Origin: Ashinkailepas kermadecensis
Lineage: Eukaryota; Arthropoda; Thecostraca; Neolepadidae
Direction of reading: 5' to 3'
NCBI GenBank assembly: GCA_034440615.1
Contig: JAOTOM010004290.1
Coordinates: 185,001-249,000, forward strand
DNA length: 64,000 bases
Below, in pieces: positions 47,674 to 60,157 of the stretch. How positions within the stretch are numbered: position 1 is the first letter of the stretch; each line of letters starts with the position of its first letter. Both the position numbers and the translations under genes were made by a program. The notes under the pieces are model-generated. The model saw only the letters and a list, made by a program, of their open reading frames with translations. It was not told where the DNA came from and made no database searches.

Positions 47674-50532
47674 ATGTGTATGATGCTTAATGCTCAGAGT
47701 ATTCGATCCAAATTTGATGAGTTCAAGTGTTATGTTGCTGAGGAGAAACCAGATTTTGTTTGCATTACTGAGGCATGGGTCAGTGAGGGATATTTTGGGG
47801 ATAACTTGCAGGACTATGAGATCCAGGGATACAATATGTTTTCATGCAATAGGGATCCAGCAGTGAAAGGGGGTGGTGTAATGCTGTATGTGAATAGCTT
47901 ATACAGTTCTCAAAAAGTAGCAGATAGGGTAAAAAATGTGTCTGTGGAGTCCATTTGGCTTGATGTTGCTGTGGGAAAAGGCAACAGCAATAAACTGAGT
48001 ATAGGAGCTTTGTATCGATCAGGAACCTTGCCACATTCTCAGCAACTGGAGCTCGATAAAGTGATTTGTGAGGAAATCAGTAGAAACTTTCAGAGGAAAT
48101 GCCTTATTCTTGGTGACTTTAATCTAAAAGGATATGAAAATGTTGGTGTTGGCTCCCCATCATGTAAACTGTTTAGGAAATGCCTTGAAGAGGACTCGTT
48201 CTTACACTAGTTTGTAACGGAACCAACCAGGCAGGGCTCATTCTTGGACCTTGTCTTCCCAGATTTAAGTGATTTAGTTCAAGACTTGACTGTCGGAGAA
48301 ACTCTGGGAAGAAGTGACCATAACATAGTGAGATTCAAGGCACAGGTAGCAGGGACAATCAAGGATAATTTGGCAAAGATTCCAAATTTTAACAGGGCAG
48401 ACTTTGACTGCATGAGAGAGGCTTTAAGTTCCATAAAATGGGAAGAATAATTCTTTGATTTAAATGCCTGTGAAATGTGGGAAAAGTTCAAATCTTACTT
48501 GAGGGAAATTCAGATTAGACATGTCCCCCAAAAGCAAAGGCGCAAAAGAAGGGTAGGAAAGCCAGCATGGCTTACACCAGATGTGATGAAAGCAATTCAG
48601 GCTAAGAAAGATGCATTTATAGTATTTAAGGAAGCTTCAAATATCGTAAATGTAAGGTCGTATCAAAAATCTAGAGATGCTGTGAAGCAGAAAATCAGAG
48701 CAGCAAAGCGAGCAAAAGAAATGGATTTGGCTAGGAACTGTAATGGGGACAGTAAAAAGTTCTTTAGTTTCTACAAGCTAAGTAAAGTTTCAAGCACAAT
48801 TGGTCCACTGGAAGTAAATGGGACTATATTGATTAAGGATGGTGAGATAGTTGAGGAGTTGAGCAAGCAGTTTAAATCAGTGTTTACAGTGGAGGATGTG
48901 ACTAATCTGCCAACCGTGAACCACAGTTCAGGGACAGGTGATCAGATACACGATGTTGATTTCATTGATAGTGATATTGTTTTCAATTATATCTGAAACA
49001 TAAAGCCAAACAAGGCAGCAGCACCTGATGGAATTTATGCTAGGGTATTGCGGGAAGCTGAAAAGGAAGTGGCAATTCCACTTAGTATAATATTTTGTAG
49101 ATCAGTTTCACAAAATGAAATTCCAACAGATTGGAAAAGGGAAAATGTAGTTCCTATTTTCAAGAAAGGAGAAAGAGGGAAAGTTGAAAACTATAGGGCA
49201 GTAAGCCTCACATCCCTAGTCTGTAAGGTACTCGAATCAATTATCAAGGATAGAATAGTTAGTTTTCTGGAAGGAAACAGATTGAATCAAGATACTCAAC
49301 ATGGGTTTAGAAAAGGGCGATCGTGTCTCACAAATCTCTTGGACTTTTTGAATTTTGCTACAGAACAATTTGATCAGGGAAATCAGGTTGATGTAGCATA
49401 TCTTGACTTTAGTAAGGCCTTTGAGAAGGTACCCCATAAACGGTTAATGATGCAGCTTCAGGTCCATGGTATTACACGTAGCATCCCAAAATGGATAGAG
49501 TTGTGGCTTTCAGATAGACAGCAGAGAGTGATGCTAAATGGTACAAAGTCATCATGGAAAAATGTTCTTAGTGGAGTCCCCCAGGGGTCGGTACTGGGGC
49601 CACTATTGTTCATTCTATATGTGAATAGCATTGAATGTGGCCTAAGCGGTAAGGTTTTGAAATTTGCGGATGATTTGAAGATCTTTAGGGCAATAACAGG
49701 GCACAATGAGCAGGTTTTGCTGCAAAAAGACTTAGACGAGCTAGTGAAGTGGTCCGAAAAATGGCAAATGAAGTTCAATTTTGATAAGTGCAAAGTCATG
49801 CATGTAGGTAGGCAGCATATCAAGGCTCCATGCTTGATTGGTGGCCAAGTACTATCTGTGACTCAGCCGGAGAAGGACTTAGGTGTTAATTTGAACACAA
49901 AATTGGGGGCATCAGAACAGACCAAACAAGCCAGGAAGAAGGCACTAAGAATGCTTGGGGCAATACAGAGGAATGTGTCATGCAAAAGTGAGGAGGTCAT
50001 CAGGAAGCTTTACTGTGCATATGTCAGGCCACATTTGGAATACTGTGTCCAAGCTTGGTCCCCTAGTTATTAGAAAGATTGTTGGCTTTTAGAGAGAGTA
50101 CAAAATAGGGCAACAAAAATGGTTAATGGTACAGGCAACCTGGCATATGAGGAAAGACTGAAGAAATTGAATATGTTTTCACTTAGATATAGAAGGCTGA
50201 AAGGAGATCTCATCGAGGTTTTTATATTTGTTCATGGTCAGGAACAGGGATATCTCAGGGAAATGTTTGAATTTAACAGAAATGATGCAATTAGAGGTCA
50301 TGAATTCAAAATTAAAGTTAATCACAGCAGGACAAGGTTAAGACAGTCTTTCTTCACCAACAGGGTAGTAGAACACTGGAACCAGCTGCCAGGAACCATT
50401 GTCAGTAGCAACACACTGAGCATCTTTAAAAACGGCATAGACAATCATTATAAGAATAGGGGGGCTTGTTTTTCTGTATTCCAGGGAGGGTTGATCGACA
50501 GGGAGGAGATGGGAGTTGGGAGGAGTTTGTAA
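47674..50532 (+). pseudogene. CR1 ORF2: endonuclease and reverse transcriptase with four in-frame stops
   Basis: One reading frame throughout (about 950 codons). Endonuclease: MLNAQSIRSKFDE, CITEAWV, LILGDFNLKG and GRSDHNIV hold the catalytic N, E, D/N and SDH motifs. RT: PIFKKGERGKVENYRAVSLT, HGFRKGRSC, YLDFSKAFEKVPH, GVPQGSVLGPLLF and LKFADDLKIF. The C-terminal connection is RGDLIEV (as KGDLIEV), then VVEHWNQLPGTIVSSNTL. Stops lie at 48208 (TAG), 48448 (TAA), 48994 (TGA) and 50071 (TAG; glutamate in the copy at 15763). No frameshift was found. It is a recently inactivated master-like copy. Confidence 0.87.
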
Positions 50533-50880
50533 TTGGTGAGTGTGTTATGCAATAGCAAGTGAGTCTCTTATGAAGTCTAAACGCTTTATAACTTTATATA
50601 GGGTGTACCTAGCAGTGGATTCAGCATCTTCCTTCGGGATGTGATATTGATGAGATTGTCTATGGTAGCACAATGGGTATGATGGGAGGAGTTTGTAATT
50701 GTTGAGTGTATTATGCAATAGCAAGTGATTCTCTTATTAAGTCTGAACGCTTTATGAATTTGTTTGGGGTGTGCCTAGCAGTGGATTCGGCACCTTCCTT
50801 CGGGATGTGATGCTGATGAGATTGTCTATGGTGGCAAGATGGGTATGATGGGAGGAGCTTGTGATTGTTGAGGGAGTTAT
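50516..50880 (+). repeat. Tandem ~167-bp repeats in the CR1 3' UTR
   Basis: GGGAGGAGTTTGTAATTG starts units at about 50516 and 50684, and a diverged GGGAGGAGCTTGTGATTG unit starts at 50850. Each has CTAGCAGTGGATTC and ACCTTCCTTCGGGATGTGAT-like blocks. About 2.2 copies. Confidence 0.8.
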
Positions 50881-51061
50881 GCGGTAGCAAGTGAGTGGTG
50901 CTAGATAGGCTGGGGTATATAGCTTTCTAGGAACTCGGGATAAGGGATTGATTGGGGTGAGAGTATGTACATTTCTAGTACCTTTTCTAGATAGGCTTAA
51001 CCCAGATGGGCCCCTGTGGCTCTTATTAAGCCTTAATACTTTATGACTTTATGACTTTTAT

Positions 51062-52406
51062 GGCACCACCATCTTACCGAACCATTTATGTTCAACGACA
51101 TAATTTGAATTCAATGTTTAACGTGCTGTCAATGCCAATACGCAGTTACCCAGCTGAAGATCCACTCGGGTCAGTTGCCATGCTCGTCATGTACCTTCTC
51201 AGGTCACATGAGAAGCATCGCTCGTTACTCGTCACATCATCACTCTTCATATTGTTAGACGGCTTACATGGTCAATACGGCGTTTCATGCGGTAGCGATG
51301 CGACCGACCCGCGAGACTTCGAGTCTCCACAGACCGGAAACCAGGCGCAGCCGGGCGAAACGGGTGAAAACCAAGCACAAACACGAAGCCCACTCGTCGC
51401 AAGAAAAATTCACACCCAGGTGCCTATTGCCAACAGCAGCCACTTTCAGTGCTACTGACGAAGCAAGCAATGATTTCCGCCTAGCCACAGGGTATCAGCC
51501 TGACCCAGTAGCCTAGAAGCAGCAACCTCTCTGGACAGCCGGAACCGCCAACCGCCAATCAGCGGTCAGCACCCACCAGCCGTCACCAGGAGTCACCAGC
51601 GGTCATCAGCGGTCACCGGTCAAGCCACCAGCAACAAAGGAAGAAAACCAGATAAGCGTACACCTGACCCCGGCCCGCCGTGCGGAGTGGGTATAAATAC
51701 GGCTGCGACGGAGTAGAAAACACATTCGATGGAATCGCCGAGAAGCTCTCACATCCAACGGAATCGTTCGGGAGTCGCTCGCGAGCTGAGTGGAGTGATT
51801 GTGGTTAAACTGTGAACTTCGCTCGCGTTCGGATCGACACGGCCACTTCTGAAAGACAGCGAAAACCGAGTGAACATCGCGAAATGTGAGTGAATCAGGC
51901 GAGGGAGTGGCGATGTACCCTTCACCCATCATGCAAACCATGTGACCCGTCCGCTACCGGTTTTGTGTACGTGATGGTCCGACCCGCGGGGGTATGGGTA
52001 GCCGTTTGCCCCGGGAAGGGTAAAGTGGAGGAGCGAATTGTGGCGAGCAAGGTTATTATGGAGCATGGTTTCAAGGTTGGTGTGGGTGATACATGAATGT
52101 TTATACTTTAGAAATGCATCGAAGAAATGAATACATATAAACGCACGCACATTACTGACACGAGTTTAGATGACAGGAGAACCACCTGGTTCCGGAAAGA
52201 CGTAAATGAAGAGGGCAGGTCTTCTGGCTCACTACAGTCAAATACCCCCCTCCCCTTCTTTCCATGGGGGAATGAAAGTAACGTAGATCTGCTGGGACCC
52301 CACGTCACTCAGCGGATAAGATGTGCAAACCGACAAGGTGGGAATACCCCCGGTCTCTTCCCCACTGTCGCTCTGTCCTTCTGTTTCTCCGTCTTTCCCT
52401 CTCCCT

Positions 52407-52410
<4 letters not shown>
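51062..52410. other. No gene recognised; possible promoter or LTR remnant
   Basis: Contains a consensus TATA box (51692) and serine/proline-coded short frames only. A CACCAGC / GGTCACCAGCGGTCA tandem cluster lies at 51560-51625. No inverted or direct LTR partner was found in the window. Confidence 0.35.
51692..51698 (+). promoter_or_regulatory. TATAAAT box, candidate core promoter
   Basis: GGGTATAAATACGGC, followed 25-35 bases later by GAAAACACATTC. A good TATA match, but no downstream gene is recognised, so it may belong to an LTR or be fortuitous. Confidence 0.25.

Positions 52411-52411
<1 letters not shown>

Positions 52412-52474
<63 letters not shown>
52412..52474 (+). repeat. (CT)n microsatellite, ~62 bp
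   Basis: A pure CT run within a pyrimidine-rich tract (52370-52500). Overlapping long frames are artefacts. Confidence 0.95.
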
Positions 52475-52478
<4 letters not shown>

Positions 52479-55130
52479 TCTCCCCCCTCTCGCTCGCCCT
52501 CCAATCAAACGCCAAACACCTATTTCCCATCAAACAGGCAGCTTGGCCGGTGCCGCCGAGCCAAGGGTCCATTAACCCTTGTGGAGGGAACAGACCATAA
52601 CCGTTAACCCGAATAGTCAGTAGTGAATGGGAGTATCGCACGACATGGACATTTTGTTTATCAGAGATCCGCCATTTCAGTGTGTTTACCTGCATATACA
52701 TTGTAATTTGCATCATATTCAACCAGACAAGGGGTTTGGTTCCGGCGGGTTTATGAGTGTCTTGATGTCATCCTTGACTGAACGTAACGTTAGATCCCAT
52801 AAGTGGTAAACCGCATTCGCACTACTGACCCACATTTTCGACGGACCGGACATTTGTCCGGTTACTGTCATTGCGGGTATGCTGAATAAAAAATGTTTGT
52901 ACAGATTTATAGCCTCTGGCGGAACAATTTTGTCAATTCCGCCCATCAGGCCTCAAGTAAACGGTCCTTCATTTGCATATTCAGCATGAATATCACGGCA
53001 ATCGGTGTTGGTCCCCGCTGGTCTAATGCTGAAAGAAACTCGTAGAATGGAGACCATAAATAAGGATGCAATGGTACCACGCTCCGTAAGAATTCTTCCT
53101 CGTAGCGACAAGCCTGCAGGTTTCTCAGGTTGGAGGGGTGGGGATCAGTGGCGCTTTTCGACAACGCCATCTTTTCTGCGATGAAACGTCCTCATGAAAT
53201 GGTGGTTGCTGCCAATATTCATATTTGCATCGGTTTTCTAATGCCATGTCTATGAAATTGGAATGCAGGGTACCCATAAAACAAATGTTATGCTTATGCA
53301 TATTAGTGGGCAACATCAGAAGTTTGGTTCAATCCAGGACCGCGATAAAAATAATATTTACATATTAAGTTCAAGATCCGGCATTTTATATTCACCTGAT
53401 GCACAACTGAAACTGACTTGGAAAAAACCTTGATCCCGGCAGGTGCAGTTGCGCCATAGGCCAAGGGTGATGTCCTTGACGCCATCATAGACTGCAGAAG
53501 TGGAAGGGAGCACAAATATGCAGATGATTCCCCTCTGACTTCCTAATATTTCATCGTGAAAAGAAAATCCGACACCTATGGATTACCTTTGGCAAGAATG
53601 CACATCGAAAATTTCCATTGCTTAGAATATCGTATAATGACAATTACAAGAGTCACTGCACAAGATTCGTTCATGCTACATGTCGAGTAATTTAGAATAA
53701 GTATGGGTATGTAAGCAGCACACAGTGTTCTTTACGCTCGTGTTTCCTAGTTGGCGAACCTAAACAGTAGAAAGTGTAGAATAACTAAGAAGCAAATACA
53801 TTTTCAGATTACACTAAACCGTCGCTACTGAGGAAATGTCGGCACTGAACCTGAAATAGCGGATGTTACACAGGCCAAGCATTTATAAAGAATGAAATGA
53901 CAAACATGCGTTCAATGACGTGCAGCACTTCTATACTCGCTCAGCTTTGAGTCACGAACATTCATCCTCCCATGCTCACAAAACTTCCTGACACCTCCGA
54001 CGTAGAGACCAGCGCGATGGGACAGTACAGGCTTTGTACCTGTCAGTGCATGTATTGCCCTTGAATGCTGAGGGTCGGGTAAACATTCGGAGGTCTAAAT
54101 GAAACCTTCAGTTGGTGTCGTTGAGAAACGAACAGTGCACTAACCATTACGTCGCCAAACGTACTAGGTACGATTAGGGATTTGACATGGAATTAATTCC
54201 GGGTTCGTCCGTTACTTAATGCAAAAGCTAGCCGGCAAGACAGGACAGGACGGACCCGATAACAGACTGTGACGAATAACATGAGACGACTTACGCATTT
54301 TAGCGAGGAGACGGTTTGCAAGCCGCCCTTCCACGGGCGAGAAATTCCATGGGTCCAAACGTGAGCTACGAATAGCCTCCGCCCTCTTCTCTTCGGAGGA
54401 GACGGAGGATGGCTCATAGAAGACGGGAAATGACGAAACACTGTTGGTTGAACCCCTGGGAAAGCGTGCCGGAACGACTGGACATTTCACAGGGAAGCTG
54501 GGTAACTTGAGTAATTCTAGACCGCAAATCCCTCCGGCCTGGTGATCACAGGGCGCGGAAGGGCATCCCGAGGGTGGTAAGACCCGACGGGGTCGATGGG
54601 TAAGCTCGCAGGCAGCGGCACCTAATTTTGGTTCGGGATGAATCTGTGCGCACAGTTTAGGTAACAGCCACAAACGGACAGGCTGGTATTCCTTCCCCGT
54701 CTCAGCTATTCCAGTAGGCCTGGGCCTCTCGATTTTGGCACAGGCAGGGAAGATGAAGTTTGACGTTCCGTAAGCCCCCAAGGATAGGACAGGCAGGGGA
54801 TTTTTGGGTGTCCCTATATGACCCCGGGCAGGATAGCTTAGAAAGACGATATGGGGACCATCCCGACCGATTTGTGGCCCAGGACCACCTGTGGGGGTGC
54901 CCGCCGATCTCAAGTTCGAGCACGCAAGTCCTGGCAAGGCTTTGACTCATCTTAGGATAGGTGTGTCGGCCATTACTACCCAAGCCCAGACATAAGACCC
55001 ATCAGAAACTAACGGAATGTCGCAGCCCAGTGTCATCGAGCCTTGAAGGCAGTAACGGAAATAGTAGTCTATCATACCCAACCAACAGTGTCGCGTCAGC
55101 CGGTCACAGTTGTGCACCTAAGCACGGGTA
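52475..55130. other. No gene or repeat recognised
   Basis: Mixed composition with only short or unconvincing frames. The longest (54212-54937, inverse) shows no domain, no splice support and no resemblance I recognise. Confidence 0.4.
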
Positions 55131-55165
55131 ATTAACATTTAACATTTAACATTTAACATTTAACT
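55131..55165 (+). repeat. (ACATTTA)n short tandem repeat
   Basis: About 4.5 copies of a 7-bp TTAACAT unit. Confidence 0.9.
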
Positions 55166-57224
55166 TTGGGCCAGTAGGCCCTAAGCAGCGATCCGAGAAA
55201 GTAAGACTTGCTGAATGTTCACATACCACTGGGGGGGGAAGAAATCGTGGGCCAAACATTTACATTTTGAATTAATGGAGCGAACGTTCGGAATGAAAGG
55301 GAATGAATGTGAGTGTGCATGACCTAGCTAAGGGTACTTAAGGACCAGTGGGGGCTGTTTGGGGCCCGATGTGTGCATGCAACTGTCGGAAACCCATAGT
55401 TGTCAAAATTTGACCCAGGATAATTACATAGGCCCTCAATTTGCCAGTCCGGTGACCCGTGGGGGCATTGCTGGTGGAGGACATGAAGGGGAACAAGGGG
55501 GACTTTAACACTTAAGAGGGCCCCGAAGCTGGACGAGGGCCGGTGACGGGCGCATTTCCAACTCCAATGTCCGCCCATTACTCTTATGACCTCCCCCCTA
55601 AGTCTCTCCAACCAAGCGGTTCCTCTAGCCTTCCAAAGCGCCACGACCAAGCTAGGTTCACTCACGAATGGAAGTAGTGATAGTGAGAAACTTGGCCTCG
55701 CTATATAAATTTGTGTCAGGATGACGAGTTACGGGGCGCCGACAAGATGACTATACGACGACAAATGATGATATATCATATGATGACAGCTCATACTACA
55801 GCGTGGACTCGCGGGTCACCGCTCTCTGTGGGCCGCACCGGCTGGGAGCCGGCCCACCGGAAACGAGATCGGCACGGATCGGTGAGAACCCGCCCAGTGC
55901 CCGTGAGCGTAGCAACATGGCCGCCGGCCGGCGGCCGTGCGGAAACATCTGGCTCAAGGGCGCGCCGTAGTACGCTTCAACGTCACCACCACCGCAGTGG
56001 AGCAAGACAAGACAAACACAAACGCCTCCAAGACGACACTGACCCCAACAAACTCAGACGACTGCGACAAGACCAACCACTCCAGACCACTGCGACCAGC
56101 GACAGAAGAGGAGACCAGCGACCTCGAAACAACTCCTATCCCCCCCCTTTTTCCCCTACCAAGACATGACCGGACAAACCCTATGACCCCCTCCCACTTC
56201 CCCCTTCCAGATTTAACTAGACACCCCTTGCCAACCAACCAATACCCCCTATCACTTCCCACTGCCCCCTTCCAGACCTAAACTACACCCCTACCAACCC
56301 CTCCCCCACCTATCTCCCCCCCCCACCCACCCCGACCCCGCCCCCGACCTCGCCGCCCTACAATATCACTCCTCGTGTGACCTTGTCAGGTCGCACCACG
56401 AGCGCCTAATCCTCTCGGGGGTTCTGATATTCTGACAGGCGTTCTCGCACTTGAAGTTGATATAATAGGTTGTGGACTTCATTATTGTATCTATGCTACC
56501 ATAATAAATGATGGAAATAAGTGTTTTGCTATGTTGGATGCCAGCACCGATAACACCCAGGCATCTCATTGAAAAGGTTGGATATCTGTGTGCTGTGCCA
56601 AACTGTGAAAATCCATTGAAATGTGGACATTTTTACGTTGTATTTCATACTACAGTCACGCAATGTATGTATCGTGGCAGTAATTTTATACTCAATAATC
56701 AAAATACATGTAAATGTTGAAGTGTATGGCAGCTAGGAGCAAGGCCATATATAATACATGGCTATGTAATATCAAGGCAAGGAACTTGCACTTGCAAATT
56801 GTACGTCTTACCTTGATTGTGTTTCGTTACTGCCTTCAGCCTTTATAATTTTCTACTGCAGGCAATATTAATGAAATCGATGTTAAATATGTTAACAGTA
56901 AAAGAACCACAGTTAAATTCTAGTATGAATGTATTTTGGTACTGGCTGGCACATCATCTGCTTTATAGTCTTTTCATACCATAATATAAGGTGTGAATAT
57001 CCATACATCTGTTGCATTACATCAACTCCTGAATTTGTTGCGTTGTTGTAGGGTCATGTCCAAGTGGGTATGACTTCAAAAATGAAGTGGTACCATGTGA
57101 TATGTGCAACTGTTACTTAGTTATAAATGGCAGGATATTTTTCACACATTCAAATGTGTGCATGCTGCCTTTTATTAACTATAAATGTCTCAAAAGTGGG
57201 AGGGCCAGCTACCATTGTTCCCCC
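55166..57224. other. No gene recognised; C-rich tract 56140-56350
   Basis: A 152-codon frame at 55711-56169 is rich in R, T and Q and has no recognisable domain. 56140-56350 is almost pure pyrimidine (C-rich), a likely H-DNA or replication-slippage tract. Confidence 0.4.
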
Positions 57225-57562
57225 CGCCCCTAGTTTGAAAAGTGTGTGAGCCACGGCCCCCTGGCCCCGATTTTCCTACGCCTATGCTTGGTGGCATCCT
57301 TTTCGTCCTGGGGACTCCTCCCAATGTCTCCTATGTCTTTTATAGGGAACTGATCAGATTTCCTGGGGGCCTCGTTGCCAGTCTTGGGGCCTCCTTGACA
57401 GCATGATCTTCTGTCCCGTCGGCCTCCTTGCCAACCTTTTTTCCTGTGCATTTCCGGAGATAAGACTTCCTCAAATGTCAGGGGGGGGGCGTCGGCCCCC
57501 AGTCTCACAGCAGGTGGGCGACTGCCCCCGCTGCCCCCCCTTGTTGGCGACGCCCCTGCTGC
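57225..57562 (-). repeat. Solo copy of the foldback outer terminus
   Basis: TTTTTTCCTGTGCATTTCCG, the G/C-run block and TTGGCGACGCCCCTG (57548-57562) match the right arm end 46830-46945. It also carries a few CTTGGGGCCTCCTTG-type units of the outer array. It joins the LINE at 57563 precisely (CCCCTG|CTGCTAGT). Confidence 0.75.
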
Positions 57563-59040
57563 TAGTATTTTGTCCGTGACTGAGATGAGAGAGGTTTCCG
57601 TAGAGTGGCGTTGTCTGAAGCCGTGCTGAGTTTGGGCCAGTAGGTGGTTTGAGTTCAGGTAGTGATAAAGTTGTTTCTGCCCTACCCTCTCTGTGATTTT
57701 GGCGATAACCGGGACCAGTGAGATGGGCCTAAAATTATAACGATCCGAAGGATCTCCTGATTTGTGAATGAAAATTACTATTGACTGTTTCAAATTGGAG
57801 GGGATATCAGCTGTAGTCAGGCATGTGTTTATAATGTCGAGCAGCACTTCTCCGATAAAAAAAATTGATAACTTTAATCAGATCCCGTCGGGTCCCCAAG
57901 CACCTGTGTTTCTCATGTCCATGACAATTTTGGTTAGCTGTTCGAGGGATATGGGTGATACTTTATAGGAACTGGTAGAGACGCGCGATAGCCGGCAACT
58001 GGGAGGTGTGTGTTCAGGCATGTTTGCCTGGCGTTTGGCCTCTTCTGATACTTTATGTCCGACACTAATAAAGTATTGATTTAGCTGCTCAGGTAGGACC
58101 CGAGGTTGAACTCTGTGAGAGCCTTTTTGGTGTCGATAATGGGCTTGATAGCACGCCACGCGGCTGATGGGCCTTTCTGAGCTATCTTTCCGCTGATATC
58201 GTCCCTACAGTCAGCTCTAATAGCTGAGCGAACTTGTCTGTGAAGTACTTTGTATGTGTTTGTATCTTGCAAGTGCAAAGCTATATTTCGCCGATGCATG
58301 AGCTGTTTGGTAGCTTCGCTAACATGTGGTGCTGTTGGGTTCCGAATTTTGATGTTTCAGAGTGGCAGGTGCTCGTCAAGAATAGTTGTCAGGAATCTCA
58401 GCAGGGTGTCCCATGTATCAGTTACTGAGATGCGACCAGTGACCTGGGCCCAGTCGATCTCATCAAGGTCAAGGGTCAGTTCCGAGGTATCTACCCGTCC
58501 GAAAGAACGTGATTGTATCACGGTGTTAACTGAGGCAGGCCTGTTTACTTTAATCGAACATGTGATACATTTATGAGGACTGTAGTGACATAAACTGTGA
58601 TAGTAGTCTTTGGTTCTGCCGACAGAGATTGGCGAGTTTGTTATGATGACATCCAATAAAGAGCCTGTGGCGAATGTAGGGCGCTTCACTGTCATGGTAA
58701 GTTAATAGTTGCTTATGAACTCAAGCAGGTGTGTTTTGCTGGGGCTATTAGCCATGTCGAGGAGGTAGCAATTTAGATCACCTGCGAGGTAGAGAGTGGC
58801 GGTAAAGTTCAGTGTCGCCAATTGAACCTGTCTATCGAGCTCAGCGAAGTCATAATTTAAGGCAGGAAGAGTGTTACGAGGAGGCCGATATATTGGCGCC
58901 GGAAATAAATACTTTCCGCTTTTCCCTTTGACTTTGGTCCAGAGTGATTCTAGTTTGGAGTTCGAGTTTGGAGGCGTATAAATTTTCAAAACGGTAATAA
59001 TTAGCGCTGACCTGGCGATAATCGCCACCTCACCGTAACT
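57563..59040 (-). pseudogene. Second L2/CR1-superfamily LINE fragment (EN and 5' RT)
   Basis: Same family as 32011-35974. The endonuclease is better preserved: VAIIARSALIITVLKIYTPP, YRPPRNTLPALNYDFAEL and YLAGDLNCYLLDM. One frame then continues through single stops (58700 and about 58355) into the pre-RT region. A one-base loss in the T-run at about 58121 shifts to the GSHRVQP frame, and 57847-57563 holds NFRPISL and HGFRQRHSTETSL. The 3' two thirds of the RT, including FADD, are gone, cut at the foldback terminus. Confidence 0.83.
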
Positions 59041-59356
59041 GTTGTGTTTCTTCGTGTCCTGAGGGTATTCGCCACTGGAACGCACGGTCCTACCGTCTAT
59101 GCACAGTATATTACACTCGTAGTGAAACCAGATATGCGGACCTCCGTTCCGCACACCCTGCCAGTTCACCACCGTCAACAGAGAACAAGATGGCGCCCGC
59201 TTAGCCAGCTGTAAGGCGGGAGTCGTGGCAAACAAATTATATATGAAACACCTCCCCCAGTTGGTCACTGTTCACACCAAAGGGCGGGGATCAACGTAAC
59301 AAAACTGAGTTATACATATTCAACCCCTCCCCCAGTTGGTCACTGCAAGTGATCCC
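59041..59356. other. Unassigned, with a direct repeat
   Basis: CCTCCCCCAGTTGGTCACTG occurs at about 59250 and again at about 59328. The copies are too short to call an LTR but could bracket a small insertion edge. Confidence 0.4.
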
Positions 59357-59707
59357 TCAAACATATGAGCGCTTGCGGGGATCGACGGACAAGCGCTGCG
59401 GTGGCTGCCGATGCCTGTCGCTACGGCGAGGTTGCGCACGGTCATCGGCAAAGTGAACTCGCTTCGCCGGCGGGGCTGAGCGTGCTGGTGGCGGTCCTGC
59501 TACTTGCGCCGGCCGCGCGGCTGGCGCTGTGTGCTCGGCTGATGGCGTCAACGGGCCATGAAAGCGCAGGAATCGTCGGCTGCGCCAAAGGACGCGTCCG
59601 CTGGGCGTCTTGATCAGATAGGTTCGGCGCTGGCCCATGGCGACGACAATGCCGGTTCTCTTCCATAGCCCAGTGGTCGGATCTTGTATGGTGACGAAGC
59701 TGCCCAT
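59357..59707 (-). pseudogene. Ty3/gypsy integrase C-terminal fragment
   Basis: 116 codons: GSFVTIQDPTTGLWKRTGIV, then RRTYLIKTPSGRVLWRSRRF and LRFHG form the C-terminal SH3-like module typical of gypsy polyproteins (V-x-IQDP...W..TG.V, GR..WRSRRFLR). A basic, proline-rich tail follows, ending PRKRSYV. The catalytic core and everything upstream is missing. With the gag-protease fragment at 42331 it shows the same superfamily is present, but the two are 16 kb apart and on opposite strands. Confidence 0.75.
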
Positions 59708-60150
59708 CTTTAGGAGACGGAGAGGCAGGGGCGTCGATTTCTATCCTTTTGTGGGGGCCAGGGTCCCACCAATGTTGATTTGGGTCCCCCCAATAATCTA
59801 TGCTATTTTTATGCTGATAAAAAAGTTGAAGGAAAAAAGAAGAAAAACACCCTGCTAGGTGCATAGCAAATGTAGTTGATGTTAACCAGCACATTTTATA
59901 CTGAAAAGAAACAGATTTGGATTAGATAGTGGACTGACTCTCCACCTTTTGCTACAAAACTCAAAATTGTGTGCAAAAAAAACAAAATAGCTGGATTTCC
60001 CTCCACTGTGGAAGGACAACTTACATCATAAAATGTTGAGATTAGCTGATGATATACAAAGCTGATGATATACAAACTATAATTATCTTCAACAGCCCAC
60101 TCATCACACTACCAGCTTGATATTTACCTGGTACCTACTACTTAGGCACC
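59708..60150. other. No gene recognised
   Basis: AT-rich, with an AGGGGCGTCGA motif near 59727 similar to the foldback terminus. A CAAAGCTGATGATATACAAA-type short duplication lies at 60045-60075. Confidence 0.35.
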
Positions 60151-60157
60151 TAGGTAC

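Larger units (their letters stand above)
46950..51061 (+). mobile_element. CR1-type LINE, near full length
   Basis: Contains ORF1 with an SGNH esterase, ORF2 with endonuclease and RT, a 3' UTR with tandem ~167-bp repeats and a (TTTATGAC)-type tail at 51043-51060. It begins immediately at the outer end of the giant inverted repeat, so its 5' UTR is missing: either the LINE is 5'-truncated or the foldback terminus inserted at its start. Relatives lie at 15661-17222, 60158-60745 and 63236-63446. Confidence 0.88.

Noticed and set aside
51270..52100. LTR of the gypsy element
   Set aside because: A TATA box is present, but no matching second LTR, primer-binding site or adjacent pol sequence was found.
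55711..56169. 152-codon frame rich in R, T and Q
   Set aside because: No domain, and it runs into a C-rich low-complexity tract.
42331..59707. One gypsy element joining the gag-protease at 42331 and the integrase end at 59357
   Set aside because: Opposite strands, 16 kb apart, with unrelated insertions between; no LTR links them.
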